Shown: positions 1 through 9,957 of the stretch, in pieces
Numbering within the stretch: the stretch's first letter is position 1
Layout: the number at the start of each line of letters is the position of its first letter
Translations under genes and position numbers: made by a program
Source of the DNA: Gammaproteobacteria bacterium
Lineage (GTDB): Bacteria > Pseudomonadota > Gammaproteobacteria > Natronospirales > REEB76
Assembly: GCA_027315405.1 (NCBI GenBank)
Contig: DAHUYB010000075.1
Span: 1-59,440 of the forward strand
Reading direction: 5' to 3'
Length of the DNA: 59,440 bases
Notes under the pieces: generated by a model
Seen by the model: the letters and a program-made list of their open reading frames with translations, nothing else
The model's database searches: none
What the model was told of the DNA's origin: nothing

Positions 1-1380
<1,380 letters not shown>

Positions 1381-1440
1381 CTTGCCCGACGCGGGGTTAT
1401 GCAAGCCCGTTAAATCGTGGGCCTATGGTATAGTTTCAGG

Positions 1441-1890
1441 ATGCTCATAGAAACCATTGGGCAACATGTACGCCTGGTGCGGCCTCGCAGTTTTGCGGGG
1501 TTGATGACCCTTTATGAGGGCAATCATGCGCGCTTGCGGCAGTTGCTTGGTAATTTATGGCGTCTGCCATCCATGCTTGTCTCCACAAGCTCAAGTGACT
1601 TGAGTATCCACCTTACGTTGGATGCGCACAGTCGCTACACCACCAGTTTGCGCATGACCTATTGGCTGGATAATAATGGTTTGGCCTCGGCTGATCCCGA
1701 TCTTATGGTGCGTATTTACCATGATGCGCGTTTGGCCGAGGCACTAAGCTGCTGTGAGCAACCGCGCCATATTGTCTTTAAGGGGTTATGGATGCCAGCT
1801 GCGGCTGAACTGGAGCGCCGCTGGTTGCTCAACATATTGCTCAGCAAATGGCTGGAACATTGTTTGGATCACCGGCATATTTTTGCATAG
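1441..1890 (+). CDS. yqiB: DUF1249 family protein (YqiB-like)
   Basis: A protein of about 149 residues resembling E. coli YqiB. Shared features are an early LMTLYEGNHARLRQLLG segment, a central SRYTT motif, MVRIYHDARLAEALSC, and a C-terminal LLSKWLEHCLDH. The family is small, cytosolic and widespread in gammaproteobacteria; its function is not established, and in E. coli it lies near nudF and cpdA. Neither neighbour is present here: the gene stands alone, divergent from the broken pgm. The frame is also open to a GTG at 1417. I prefer the ATG at 1441, which starts nearer the family N-terminus, although no strong ribosome binding site marks either start. Confidence 0.8.
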   Translation: MLIETIGQHVRLVRPRSFAGLMTLYEGNHARLRQLLGNLWRLPSMLVSTSSSDLSIHLTLDAHSRYTTSLRMTYWLDNNGLASADPDLMVRIYHDARLAEALSCCEQPRHIVFKGLWMPAAAELERRWLLNILLSKWLEHCLDHRHIFA

Positions 1891-2146
1891 GCGATAATCC
1901 ATAGCCTATTGGATCAAATCCCTTATTGCGCATACCCACCTCCAGCAAAGTCGAATTTCCTGATATTACTATTACCTCGAAAATTCCGTGTAAGGCTGTA
2001 CCGATGGTATATTGACTCCCTTGTTGCAAAAGTTCAAATTAACGCACTTAATGCATTGCTCTTAGTTCAAGATAGTGAATGCTGCAGGATATAGTCGGTA
2101 AGGGATTAAGGGTTTTCTGGAATTGTCGAACCTGGAGGCAATAATC

Positions 2147-3055
2147 ATGCTGAATCCTATTTTTCGTTGGGTTGCACGCTGTGGCGCAGCAACCAGCATC
2201 CTGTTGGTTCTTTTTGGGTGTTCATCAAGCTCTAATAAAGGCTACACACTCATGGCGCAGTTGCCACCGGCGTCAAAACAACAGCTCATCATGATGGCTA
2301 CTATCGATGTGGAAGGTTCAACGTGCAATGTGAGGGTAATGACCTGGAGCCCCAACAAACCTTGGACGCCTTCCTGCGCAGTGAACCAAGACCAGCCAAC
2401 CCATAAAAACTTCACAATCAATGGGCAACCAGTGGACCTTGTCGCGGTGAGCGACGGTTTCAAGGCATCGAATGCAATTTCGCTAACAGTCCCATTGCCA
2501 GCCAGTACTGCGGCGCCAGCCACAACCGCCAAGGTTGCTGAGACCGCCAAAATCGAGTCTCAAGCAAAGACTAAGCCCAAGCCCGCCGTATCCACGATGG
2601 TAACCAAAGCTAAGGGTAGCGCCACCACCACAGCGCCAGCCTCCGCAAGCACGGTGGCTGCCGCGACTACCGCTCCAGGTCAAGCATTTCCAACGTTATG
2701 GAATTTGGCACTGTTCCCTGGTCATGAAAAACTTGTGGCCCAGAATCTGGGTTATTTGGTAAAAAGTGCTGGGATTAACATCGATGGTAGTGCCTGTGAA
2801 TTGGATGTGGTTTTCAAGGTCAGGTACCCTCCCTATCATCTGGGCTGCGCCGTCACTACCAACAAGCGGGGTGACTTTACTTTGCTCTTCAACCCATACA
2901 AAGTTGCCACGGCTGCATCCAGTGGCACAAACAGCATCTTGTTGACCTCAGAAGGCCCGAGCATTTCCGGAGTCATCTGGGATTCTCATGGCTTTGACTC
3001 CTGGACCCCGAGCGTACCGCCCTCATGGAGAGTGCGTACCAAAGCAGATAACTGA
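2147..3055 (+). CDS. Hypothetical lipoprotein with two paired-cysteine modules
   Basis: A 302-residue protein I do not recognise. The start is set by GGAGG at 2134-2138, eight bases before the ATG. The N-terminus is a lipoprotein signal: a basic stretch, a hydrophobic core and the lipobox LFGC with Cys25 as the lipid-modified residue. The mature part has two related modules. One is at about 53-79 (IDVEGSTCNVRV ... SCAV, Cys60 and Cys77) and the other at about 210-236 (INIDGSACELDV ... GCAV, Cys217 and Cys234). The cysteine spacing is 17 in both, so each module may hold a disulfide. Between them is a linker rich in Ala, Thr, Lys and Pro (about 118-178), probably unstructured. It is likely anchored in the outer or inner membrane facing the periplasm. 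It is flanked by non-coding DNA, so no operon partner suggests a role. Confidence 0.7.
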   Translation: MLNPIFRWVARCGAATSILLVLFGCSSSSNKGYTLMAQLPPASKQQLIMMATIDVEGSTCNVRVMTWSPNKPWTPSCAVNQDQPTHKNFTINGQPVDLVAVSDGFKASNAISLTVPLPASTAAPATTAKVAETAKIESQAKTKPKPAVSTMVTKAKGSATTTAPASASTVAAATTAPGQAFPTLWNLALFPGHEKLVAQNLGYLVKSAGINIDGSACELDVVFKVRYPPYHLGCAVTTNKRGDFTLLFNPYKVATAASSGTNSILLTSEGPSISGVIWDSHGFDSWTPSVPPSWRVRTKADN

Positions 3056-3591
3056 GCCGGTTATAAGCGTATGACAGACAAGGAAGTCGCGTAGCGCCGA
3101 GGTGAATTCCTGCGGTAGTTGCAGCGGACGAAGCCCTACGAAGCCTTCGGAGCTGAGTGTGAAGTCCACAGTGGCGCAGGGTCGGTGTTGGGGGGGGGCA
3201 TAAAAATGAGTGCGCGGAGCGGCCGACGAATGCGGGACAGCCGCAGACTAAGGGAGACGTGCCACGCTATCGCGGGATGGGAGCGTGCGAACGTCGGCGC
3301 CATACCTACCGAGCTCCACAGCCCGCTATGCAACAATAAATAATTTCTGAAATATGGGCTAACCTCACCGCGTATTTCCAGAGGTTGGGGGAAAGTTTTG
3401 GCAGCCAGAATCTTTGTTTTTAAGAGCGAATACCCCTTATTTCTGTGGCCGTCCTGTGGCTATCCTTGGCATTAAGATTTATGTTAAATTAAGCATTCCT
3501 AATATGGTTTGGGCCTGTTCAGGGTTTAGGATTTTCAGGTCTTAACGAATGCAGTCCGAATCGCAAAGCGTTTTTTGAGGAAGCTCAATCC
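3056..3591. other. Gene-free stretch of 536 bp
   Basis: No convincing gene is seen. The first half holds one copy of a dispersed repeat (3079-3259). The second half is more AT-rich and should contain the promoter of the coiled-coil gene, but no clear -35/-10 pair could be picked. Confidence 0.6.
3079..3259 (+). repeat. Intergenic repeat, copy A (about 180 bp)
   Basis: The segment begins CAAGGAAG and continues with AGCGCCGAGG, CCTGCGGTAG, GCAGCGGA, GAAGTCC and a final GCCGCAGA/AGGGAG block. The same blocks recur in the same order and orientation at 7018-7160. Copy A carries about 33 extra bases in the middle. Both copies lie in gene-free DNA. The short open frames across it look like shadows of GC-rich repeat sequence. 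Confidence 0.65.
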
Positions 3592-4719
3592 ATGACCGCG
3601 CTCTACAAAAAAATCGCACCTGGAAAGGACAGGCCGCAGGAAGCGCCCATAGCCAATGAAATGTCGGATCAGAACTCCAAGCTCGTGGAGTTGTTTGAGA
3701 ATCGCAATCTAATCAAGCGCGAACTGGACCAGGTCAGCGCCGAGCGAGATCTGCTTAAAGCAGATGCCGAGGATTTACGCATCCGCAATGAGGAGTTGCA
3801 ACGTCAACTCACCAATCTGGAGCAAATGCTGGCTGATGCGGAGCGTGGACAGAGCGCTATCATCTATTACCGTCTGCGAGCGGTCTGGAATACCTGCAGG
3901 CAACAGCTGCAGACTTTGGCCGGGGATCTTGCCGGCCGTTTTGAAAAAGCTGAGCGCACTGGATTCGAAGAACAAGCGGAAAAGGACCGAAGCCAGCGCC
4001 TTGACGAGCTCGCACAGCAATTCGACAAGTTGGAACGTGAACGCCGCAATCTGCGTACTAACTTGGGTGATTTGCAAAAACATCTACCGAATCTGCAGAA
4101 ATTCTGGCACAAGGCCAAGCGCGCGGATATTCAGTTTCAGATAGACAAACTTACCAAACAGTTCAAGCCCATTGAAAGCCGCAAGCTGGAGCTATTGGCG
4201 GCCATGGAGGAGATGCGACGCGAAAAGCAGCAAATCTGGCCTGGAATCAATGTAGCATCCAAACGCACGGTAAATCTGTGGTTGCTGGCGCTCGCTCAAT
4301 ATTTGTACCTGCATTTTGCCGAGTACAACATTGCGGAAATGGCGCGCAGCGCCGGCACCAAACCTGTTTCGGACGTGAATTTCGGCTTGCTCAATGATTG
4401 TCTGACTATAGGCAACCATGTCTACGAAGTAGTCGTGAAACTGCGCGCCGATAAAGCGCGGCCCGAAAAACTGCGCTTCCGCGTTGAACACTTGCGACGC
4501 AATGCAACCTATGCCAGCGAGACCGGCACCATTCTGGAAGAATCTTGTCTGGATTACATCCCGCTGCCATCCCAGACGGCACCCACAATTGATGCCGAAG
4601 CCCAGCCGGTTGGCGTCAATGTCCTGCGGCTGAGTTATTGGGATCTACAGAGTATCCTGCTTAAGCCGCCTGCACCGGCCCAAGAAACCCATCCCAAAAC
4701 AGTAGCGCTGTCCGACTGA
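3592..4719 (+). CDS. Hypothetical coiled-coil protein
   Basis: A 375-residue protein of unknown function. The ATG is preceded by GAGGAAG at a suitable distance. Residues from about 25 to 85 and from about 110 to 215 are rich in Glu, Lys, Arg, Gln and Leu with heptad-like spacing, so two long coiled coils are expected. A more globular part follows from about 220 (WLLALAQYLYLHFAEYN) to the end. No signal peptide, membrane segment or catalytic motif is visible, so it is probably cytosolic and may be structural or a scaffold. It converges on prc with only two bases between the stop codons, and it has its own upstream gene-free region, so it is probably transcribed alone. Confidence 0.65.
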   Translation: MTALYKKIAPGKDRPQEAPIANEMSDQNSKLVELFENRNLIKRELDQVSAERDLLKADAEDLRIRNEELQRQLTNLEQMLADAERGQSAIIYYRLRAVWNTCRQQLQTLAGDLAGRFEKAERTGFEEQAEKDRSQRLDELAQQFDKLERERRNLRTNLGDLQKHLPNLQKFWHKAKRADIQFQIDKLTKQFKPIESRKLELLAAMEEMRREKQQIWPGINVASKRTVNLWLLALAQYLYLHFAEYNIAEMARSAGTKPVSDVNFGLLNDCLTIGNHVYEVVVKLRADKARPEKLRFRVEHLRRNATYASETGTILEESCLDYIPLPSQTAPTIDAEAQPVGVNVLRLSYWDLQSILLKPPAPAQETHPKTVALSD

Positions 4720-4721
4720 AT

Positions 4722-6899
4722 TCAGTTGCCAGCGGTCGCCGCTGGCAAGCTCGGCATGCTACCTATGCCCATAACGACCATATCGGCGGTGATTTGTGCG
4801 GTTTCCTGCAATAATACGTCCGGTATCAGGGCATTCACATCGTTGTCACCGTCCGTAGCATCATCGCCGTGGATTTTACCGGGCTTGCTGTCGCCTGTTG
4901 TCTTGTAAGCATCCGCCAAACTTTTCGCCGGGGGCAGGCCCTTGAGTTTACGCCAGGCATTGGCAAGCCCAAGCTTTTCATGATCACGTGAGGCCTGTAG
5001 TTTTTCCCGTTCGCTTAGCAGCAACGGCACAGATTTGTTACTGCGTTGGGCTTCCAGCTGTTGTATACCCTTGAGAAACAAAGCCCAATCTGAGTTGTGG
5101 GCAATACGCTCTTCATGGAGTTTGAGTAGTGTGGGTAATCTCGTCACAAGATCCAGGTGCAAAGGAGTGTAGTTTGCGGATGGGATTTGATCCCAGGGCA
5201 GGGCATCATCTTGAGTTTCCTCACCGAATTCCTTGGGGTCAATAGTCGAGGGCATAACGATGTCTGGTGTTACACCCTTGAGCTGGGTACTGGCACCATT
5301 CACTCGATAGAACTTGTCCACCGTTAGCTTGAGTTGCCCGGCATCCTGATTCCCCGGCACGAATCGATTGAGGTCGATGAGTCTCTGCACCGTGCCCTTG
5401 CCATAGGTTGTGGACCCCACAACCAGGCCACGGTGGTAGTCCTGGATGGCGGCGGCAAAGATTTCCGAGGCGGAAGCCGTGAATCGGTTCACCAGCACCA
5501 CCAACGGGCCGGTATACACGATGCCACTATCGTTATCGTCGTCCACTTCCACGTCACCGGTATTGTCACGAATCTGTACCACCGGACCATGAGGGATGAA
5601 CAGACCGGTGAGTTTGGTGGCTTCATCCAGAGCACCCCCACCATTGTTGCGCAGATCAATAACCACACCCTCCACGTGTTCGGCTTCGAGCTCCAGGAGC
5701 AGCTTGCGCACATCGCGGGTGGTGCTAGTGTAATTTTTTTCTCCCTCCAAGCGCCCTTCAAAATCGCTGTAGAACGCGGGAATATTGACGACGCCAATTT
5801 TGTAGCTGCGGGTGCCGCGTTTTACGGTGACGACACTTTTATGCGCCGCCTCAGCCTCCAGTTTCACTGTCTCGCGCACCAAGCGGATGGTTTTTTCCGG
5901 TGAGCCGGGAGCCGCACCCGCAGGCAGTATCTGCAATCTGACCACCGAATCTTTTGGACCACGAATAAGCTGCACCACGTCATCCAGACGCCAACCCACC
6001 ACATCCACCATATCGCTTTTGTCTCCTTGGGCGACGCCGGTAATGCGATCATCGGGATGCAGCTCCTTGCTCCTGGCAGCGGGTCCGCCGGGGATAACCT
6101 GAACCACTTTGGTGTACTCACCGTCGGAAATGAGGGCTGCTCCGATGCCCTGGAGTTTGAGGCTCATCTGGATCTGGAATTCTTGTGACTGGTCCGGCGA
6201 AAAATAATTGGTATGCGGATCCAGGGAAAGGGTGTAAGAATTCATGAATAAGTCGAATACGTCTGCGGGTGCAATCTGGCGGGCACGGTAATCAAAGTTC
6301 TGGTAACGTTTGCGCAGAACTTCGGCGGCCTGTTTCCAGGTCTTGCCGGCCAACAAGAGGCCAATGACGTCGTTCTTGACGCGCTTGTGCCAGATGTCAT
6401 CCAACTGGGCGGTGCTGGTTGCCCACGGCGCCTTGTCGCGGTCGTAAATATAATCTTCGTTGATGCTCAAATCAGGTTCATGGTCCAGCAATCCGAGCGC
6501 ATACTGAATACGCTGCTGAACACGTTGTTGGTAAACGTTATAGATGACAAAGGCGGGTTTGAGATTGCCGTCCCGAATGGCGTTATCCAGGTTATCCCTA
6601 TAGGACGCGAAACCGTTGATATCTGATTGCAGAAAATAGCTGCGATTCGGATCCAGGTTCTGCAAGTAGTGTTTGAATATCTGCTCCGAAAGAGTTTTAT
6701 CCAGCGGCTGATTGCCGTAGTGATAGCGAGTGAGAATGCCAGCTATGGCCTCATCCACAAGCGTCTCACGTGGTTGCGGGAGCAAGGCTGGTAATTGTGC
6801 AAGGGTGCTGCCGGCGGCAGGTATGGTACTGGTGCAATAAGCGGATGCGGTTAGCAGCGTGCCGATGAAGATCAGCAGGTAAAGAAGTTTTTGACGCAT
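4722..6899 (-). CDS. prc: Carboxy-terminal processing (tail-specific) protease Prc
   Basis: A 725-residue periplasmic S41 serine protease, known for trimming lipoproteins and peptidoglycan-related proteins and for degrading proteins with nonpolar C-termini. The N-terminus is a signal sequence ending near residue 20. An N-terminal helical domain follows. A PDZ domain lies around 240-330 (GIGAALISDGEYTKVVQVIPGGPAARS). The catalytic domain follows, with DLRNNGGGALDEA near 415-428, the serine in TASASE near 477 and the lysine in TTYGKGT near 501; the Ser-Lys spacing of 25 matches E. coli Prc. The C-terminal region (about 560-725) fits the DUF3340-type tail domain. The length is typical (E. coli 682). 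It converges with the coiled-coil gene and has about 970 bp of gene-free DNA upstream. Confidence 0.95.
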   Translation of the reverse strand: MRQKLLYLLIFIGTLLTASAYCTSTIPAAGSTLAQLPALLPQPRETLVDEAIAGILTRYHYGNQPLDKTLSEQIFKHYLQNLDPNRSYFLQSDINGFASYRDNLDNAIRDGNLKPAFVIYNVYQQRVQQRIQYALGLLDHEPDLSINEDYIYDRDKAPWATSTAQLDDIWHKRVKNDVIGLLLAGKTWKQAAEVLRKRYQNFDYRARQIAPADVFDLFMNSYTLSLDPHTNYFSPDQSQEFQIQMSLKLQGIGAALISDGEYTKVVQVIPGGPAARSKELHPDDRITGVAQGDKSDMVDVVGWRLDDVVQLIRGPKDSVVRLQILPAGAAPGSPEKTIRLVRETVKLEAEAAHKSVVTVKRGTRSYKIGVVNIPAFYSDFEGRLEGEKNYTSTTRDVRKLLLELEAEHVEGVVIDLRNNGGGALDEATKLTGLFIPHGPVVQIRDNTGDVEVDDDNDSGIVYTGPLVVLVNRFTASASEIFAAAIQDYHRGLVVGSTTYGKGTVQRLIDLNRFVPGNQDAGQLKLTVDKFYRVNGASTQLKGVTPDIVMPSTIDPKEFGEETQDDALPWDQIPSANYTPLHLDLVTRLPTLLKLHEERIAHNSDWALFLKGIQQLEAQRSNKSVPLLLSEREKLQASRDHEKLGLANAWRKLKGLPPAKSLADAYKTTGDSKPGKIHGDDATDGDNDVNALIPDVLLQETAQITADMVVMGIGSMPSLPAATAGN

Positions 6900-7017
6900 T
6901 CTGGGGGAATATCCTGTTGATGAAAGCCACGCACCACGAAGGGGAATGGCTGGTATTTTCCGATGGATATAGTATTAGAAGTCAGGTTCGAGTGCGAGCA
7001 TACGTCAATTAACGAGC

Positions 7018-7160
7018 CAAGGAAGGCGCGCAGCGCCGAGGCGAGGAACCTGCGGTAGCCGCAGCGGAGTGCGAAGTCCGCGCCGCGGCGTAGCGTCAGT
7101 GTCGAGGAGGCATCGAAAGGGGATGCGCAGCGTCTCCCCGACCGGCCGCAGAGAAAGGAG
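7018..7160 (+). repeat. Intergenic repeat, copy B (about 143 bp)
   Basis: The second copy of the element at 3079-3259, in the same orientation and with the same ordered blocks (CAAGGAAG, AGCGCCGAGG, CCTGCGGTAG, GCAGCGGA, GAAGTCC, GGCCGCAGA). It lacks the central 33-base insert of copy A. It lies about 120 bp upstream of the divergent prc gene. Confidence 0.65.
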
Positions 7161-7632
7161 GTTGACTGTTGACTTTGGCGGACTATCAACCATGTGCCCC
7201 ATGATTTTTCAGCAAGGGCGTTACTTTTGGCAGTACCGGGGCGCTGGGTATACTTGCCGGATTGGCGTTCCGGGGTCAGATTGTCAATCGTCGCTGTTGC
7301 TGGACGATGGGATGTGTGCTGGCGATGGTACCTGTCGTGGTGCGCATCATTTTTCCGCCAGTGGCTGATGGCCGGGACAGTGACTTATAGACTTGATGGC
7401 GGCTATGGCAGTGGGCATAGTTAGCTGGGCGGATGGCTGATTTCGGGTCTGGGCCGGCACCTCTGGCATGGTTTGGGAAGGTTAGGGCGCTCTCAGCAAT
7501 TGAAACGATGGATGGGGCCGGTGCTTAACTTCCCCGAAAATTTTCCGATATATTTATGAACCCGGTTTTAGATACTTTAAGTAGGTAGTAACCTGTTTTT
7601 TAGCCCCTTCAGGCGTATGCTAAAATAACTTG

Positions 7633-7649
7633 TCTCTAGGTTCTAGAGA
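7633..7649. promoter_or_regulatory. Perfect inverted repeat, possible operator
   Basis: TCTCTAG and CTAGAGA flank a GTT centre. It follows an AT-rich TGCTAAAAT motif that could be an extended -10 element. The site is about 220 bp before exbB. It does not match a Fur box, and I do not know the binding protein. Confidence 0.35.
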
Positions 7650-7711
7650 TAGAGATTATCCTGGTGAGGGGGTGAAGCTGATAAAATTATGCTCCCGAAC
7701 CCCGTATCTTA

Positions 7712-7741
7712 TTGACTTGGCGAGGTGTATTCGAGTAAAAA
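7712..7741 (+). promoter_or_regulatory. Candidate sigma-70 promoter for exbB-exbD-tonB
   Basis: TTGACT at 7712-7717 and TAAAAA at 7736-7741 are separated by 18 bases. It gives a leader of about 120 nt before exbB. CCCCGT (7700-7705) and ACGGGG (7742-7747) bracket it as a long-range inverted repeat. Confidence 0.35.
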
Positions 7742-7866
7742 ACGGGGCCCGCAAAATGAGCTGAACGGTGCGAAGGGTGCTGCTGCGTGATCCAAGCCAT
7801 CGCGGAGCGCTCATGCGCGTTTGTAAACACCGAATACCAAAATCCGGTATTGCAGGAGATTTATAA

Positions 7867-8478
7867 GTGAATATTCAAGAGCTTCTTCATATCGCTAACG
7901 TTTCAGGTGGCATCATTTACGTCATCATTTTCACCCTGCTGATAGCACTTATCATCATTATTGACCGGACTTGGTATCTCGCCAAGGTTGTAAGGCAAGG
8001 TGAATTGATTGCACGGGTGATCCTGCAATCAGAGGAAGTGGACCGTGACGCACTCATGGATCTCGCGGTCCGCACTGCCAAGTATCCACAAGGTGCCGTG
8101 CTTGAAGTGGCTCTCAAGTATCCTGACGTCAAGGACCCGGTGCGTCTTTCTGAGCTCATCGAGGAAACCATCCTCTTGCAGGCTCCGCGTATTGATCGCG
8201 GCATGTGGGTCCTTGATACCGTGGTAACGCTTGATCCACTGCTGGGTCTCTTGGGTACCATCGTGGGTATCTTCGAAGCGTTCCAGGTGCTGGGGGCGGC
8301 GGATACCGCACCTACCAAGGTGACCGGTGGTGTAGCGGTAGCGCTCATAGCTACCGCCGCTGGTTTGGCGGTCGCAATCATAGGCTTGGTATTCTTCAAC
8401 GGCCTTAACAATCGTGTTCGTCTGATCCTGCACCAGATGGAAGCCATCAAGGTGATGCTTGTAAACCGCCTTACCTGA
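7867..8478 (+). CDS. exbB: ExbB/TolQ/MotA family proton channel protein
   Basis: A 203-residue inner-membrane protein that with ExbD converts proton flow into mechanical energy for TonB. The N-terminal membrane segment is at about 13-35. Two further segments lie in the C-terminal half, with the family pattern TLDPLLGLLGTIVGIFEAF and ALIATAAGLAVAIIGLVFFN holding the conserved threonines. The start is a GTG with CAGGAG eight bases before it. A small hairpin (AATACC/GGTATT, 7833-7851) abuts that ribosome binding site and could affect initiation. It is the first gene of exbB-exbD-tonB. This could also be called TolQ-like, but the TonB-type third gene favours ExbB. Confidence 0.92.
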   Translation: MNIQELLHIANVSGGIIYVIIFTLLIALIIIIDRTWYLAKVVRQGELIARVILQSEEVDRDALMDLAVRTAKYPQGAVLEVALKYPDVKDPVRLSELIEETILLQAPRIDRGMWVLDTVVTLDPLLGLLGTIVGIFEAFQVLGAADTAPTKVTGGVAVALIATAAGLAVAIIGLVFFNGLNNRVRLILHQMEAIKVMLVNRLT

Positions 8479-8552
8479 GGCTCCCCTGGCCTAGCCGGGA
8501 ACATGATTAATACTCAACTGGCCGTCGCGTTCGGCCAAGGCAGGTAGTTGCA

Positions 8553-8951
8553 ATGAAGGGTTTTTTTGAAAAAAAGAAGGGCAGAATTGAAATCATCAAT
8601 ATGATTGATATCATGCTTTTCTTGCTCGTATTCTTCATCATGATCACCTTGCGCATGATTCCCGCCACCGGAATTGCCTCCCATCTGCCTCAAAGCAGCA
8701 CGGCGGTAACCATCGAACGGCCCAAGATCATCATCAGCCTGCCGGCGCATGGCCAAATCGTGGTCGAGGGCCAACTGATGACGCCAGATCAACTTACATC
8801 CTATCTCCTGGGACAGGATCCAGCACACGCAAACGTTACGATTGCCGGTGCCAAGGACGTATCGCTTCAGGATCTGGTGATTGCCATGGATGCATGCCGC
8901 GAAGCGGGGGTGACCCAAATCGGTATCGCCGCCCAGAACACTAACAATTAA
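8553..8951 (+). CDS. exbD: Biopolymer transport protein ExbD
   Basis: A 132-residue partner of ExbB. A short cytoplasmic basic N-terminus is followed by one membrane segment (about 14-37), with Asp19 in the position of the conserved membrane aspartate needed for proton transfer. The rest is the periplasmic ExbD domain (TIERPKIIISLPAHGQIVVEG onward). It lies 74 bp after exbB and 16 bp before tonB, so the three genes are one unit. Confidence 0.92.
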   Translation: MKGFFEKKKGRIEIINMIDIMLFLLVFFIMITLRMIPATGIASHLPQSSTAVTIERPKIIISLPAHGQIVVEGQLMTPDQLTSYLLGQDPAHANVTIAGAKDVSLQDLVIAMDACREAGVTQIGIAAQNTNN

Positions 8952-8967
8952 TCCATAGGGCCCGACT

Positions 8968-9618
8968 GTGGACAATAAGCATGTTTTCAGCGAGGGCCTG
9001 TTCACGGCCCGCTCTGGTGTTTCGGTTATCTTGGCGGTAATCGCTGAGGTACTGATCGGTCTTATACTTGCGGGCATTATCATCTGGCACGTGACGCATC
9101 CGGAGCCGCCGCCGCCGGTGGAGAAGGTGGCTGTCATCACCATTCCCCCGAATCCGCCGCCGCCGCCACCGCCGCCGCCTAATACGCCGATTCCAAAATT
9201 ACCGACGCCGCAGCCGCTTTCCGAAGTGCCGGCGATTCCCTCGCCAATCCCGGTTCCGAATGCGATCCCGCCGCAGCCACCGCAGCCACCGCCGGTGGCC
9301 ACACCGCCGCCGCAGGTGAATATTGCCGCGATCAGGGCTAATTTCTACGCGGAACTCCATGCCGCAATTGATGCGGCCAAGGTTTATCCGCGTCAGGCAA
9401 TCCTTTCCGGTGCCACCGGCACGGCGACAGTGAGTTTCGACTACCACGATGGTTCGGTCAGCAATATCCGCATTGACCGCTCCAGTGGTGATCGTTCTCT
9501 CGACCGCGCTGCCATGGATGCCGTGAGAAATGCTCACTACCCACCGCCGCCGTCTCAGTTCCAGGGGCAGACGCTACATTTCTCCGTGCCGGTAGTTTTC
9601 AATTTAGGTGGATCTTAA
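8968..9618 (+). CDS. tonB: TonB family energy transducer
   Basis: A 216-residue protein that spans the periplasm and passes energy from ExbBD to outer-membrane receptors. One membrane anchor lies at about 14-36. A strongly proline-rich spacer follows (about 45-118, including a run of nine prolines). The C-terminal TonB domain (about 120-216) includes GTATVSFDYHDGSVSNIRIDRSSG, the DRAAMDAVRNAHYPPPP segment and VPVVFNL at the end. The start is a GTG. A strong terminator follows the stop by 57 bp. No TonB-dependent receptor gene is present in the window, so the substrate is unknown. Confidence 0.92.
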   Translation: MDNKHVFSEGLFTARSGVSVILAVIAEVLIGLILAGIIIWHVTHPEPPPPVEKVAVITIPPNPPPPPPPPPNTPIPKLPTPQPLSEVPAIPSPIPVPNAIPPQPPQPPPVATPPPQVNIAAIRANFYAELHAAIDAAKVYPRQAILSGATGTATVSFDYHDGSVSNIRIDRSSGDRSLDRAAMDAVRNAHYPPPPSQFQGQTLHFSVPVVFNLGGS

Positions 9619-9675
9619 GTTATTACTGTTTATGCGGCCGAAGACAGAACACCGCGGGTTTACCCGTGGATGAAT

Positions 9676-9710
9676 AAAAAGCTGCCTACAGTTCCGTAGG
9701 CGGCTTTTTC
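9676..9710 (+). terminator. Rho-independent terminator after tonB
   Basis: A stem of AAAAAGC-GCCTAC pairs with GTAGGC-GCTTTTT around a short loop and ends in a T run. It separates exbB-exbD-tonB from the fluoride operon. Confidence 0.9.
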
Positions 9711-9890
9711 GCACCCGAAAACGGATTCCCGCTTAGGAGCGCACGGCTTTGCAGAATGGGAAGATTCTTAATGTTGATCTCGAAATTCTCTGTCCTGAGT
9801 GCTCTGGCATACTCCGCAGGTGTGTTTAGGTCACTTTTAATGTGAGACGCATTTTAGTTATCAGTTGACATTCAGCCATACCGCATGTTT

Positions 9891-9899
9891 TGCTATGAT
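9891..9899 (+). promoter_or_regulatory. Extended -10 promoter of the fluoride operon
   Basis: TGC followed by TATGAT (9894-9899) makes an extended -10 element. A perfect TTGACA is at 9865-9870, but the 23-base spacing is too long for standard use. At 17 bases the -35 hexamer would be TTCAGC. Transcription would start near 9906, directly before the riboswitch. Confidence 0.5.
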
Positions 9900-9907
9900 T
9901 AGGTAAA

Positions 9908-9957
9908 TGCGGCGATGGAGTTCGCCCCGAACCGCCCACAATGGGCTAATGACTCCT
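9908..9957 (+). promoter_or_regulatory. Fluoride riboswitch (crcB motif)
   Basis: This is the compact crcB-motif fold. Stem P1 is GGCGA/TTCGCC (9911-9926), with loop bases GGAGT at 9917-9921. The joining segment is AACCGCC. Stem P2 is GCCCA/TGGGC (9934-9945), followed by the conserved CTAATG. The pseudoknot strand ACTCC (9952-9956) pairs with GGAGT. Fluoride riboswitches bind F- through Mg2+ ions and usually turn expression on. A crcB gene lies in the operon it precedes, which agrees with the call. Confidence 0.93.

Larger units (their letters stand above)
6900..7866. other. Gene-free stretch of 967 bp between prc and exbB
   Basis: No convincing gene is seen. It holds copy B of the intergenic repeat, a perfect 7-bp inverted repeat (7633-7649), a candidate promoter (7712-7741) and a hairpin next to the exbB ribosome binding site. 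A frame at about 7202-7387 encodes a hydrophobic stretch but has no ATG, so I did not call it. Confidence 0.6.

Noticed and set aside
7202-7387. A frame encoding a hydrophobic, membrane-like stretch in the prc-exbB gap
   Set aside because: No ATG or ribosome binding site, no known family, and the surrounding DNA looks non-coding.
8514-9302. A Gly-rich 262-codon frame opposite exbD and tonB
   Set aside because: The glycine runs are the complement of the TonB proline codons.
9865-9899. TTGACA at 9865 paired with TATGAT at 9894 as a standard promoter
   Set aside because: The 23-base spacing is outside the working range, so only the extended -10 element was kept.
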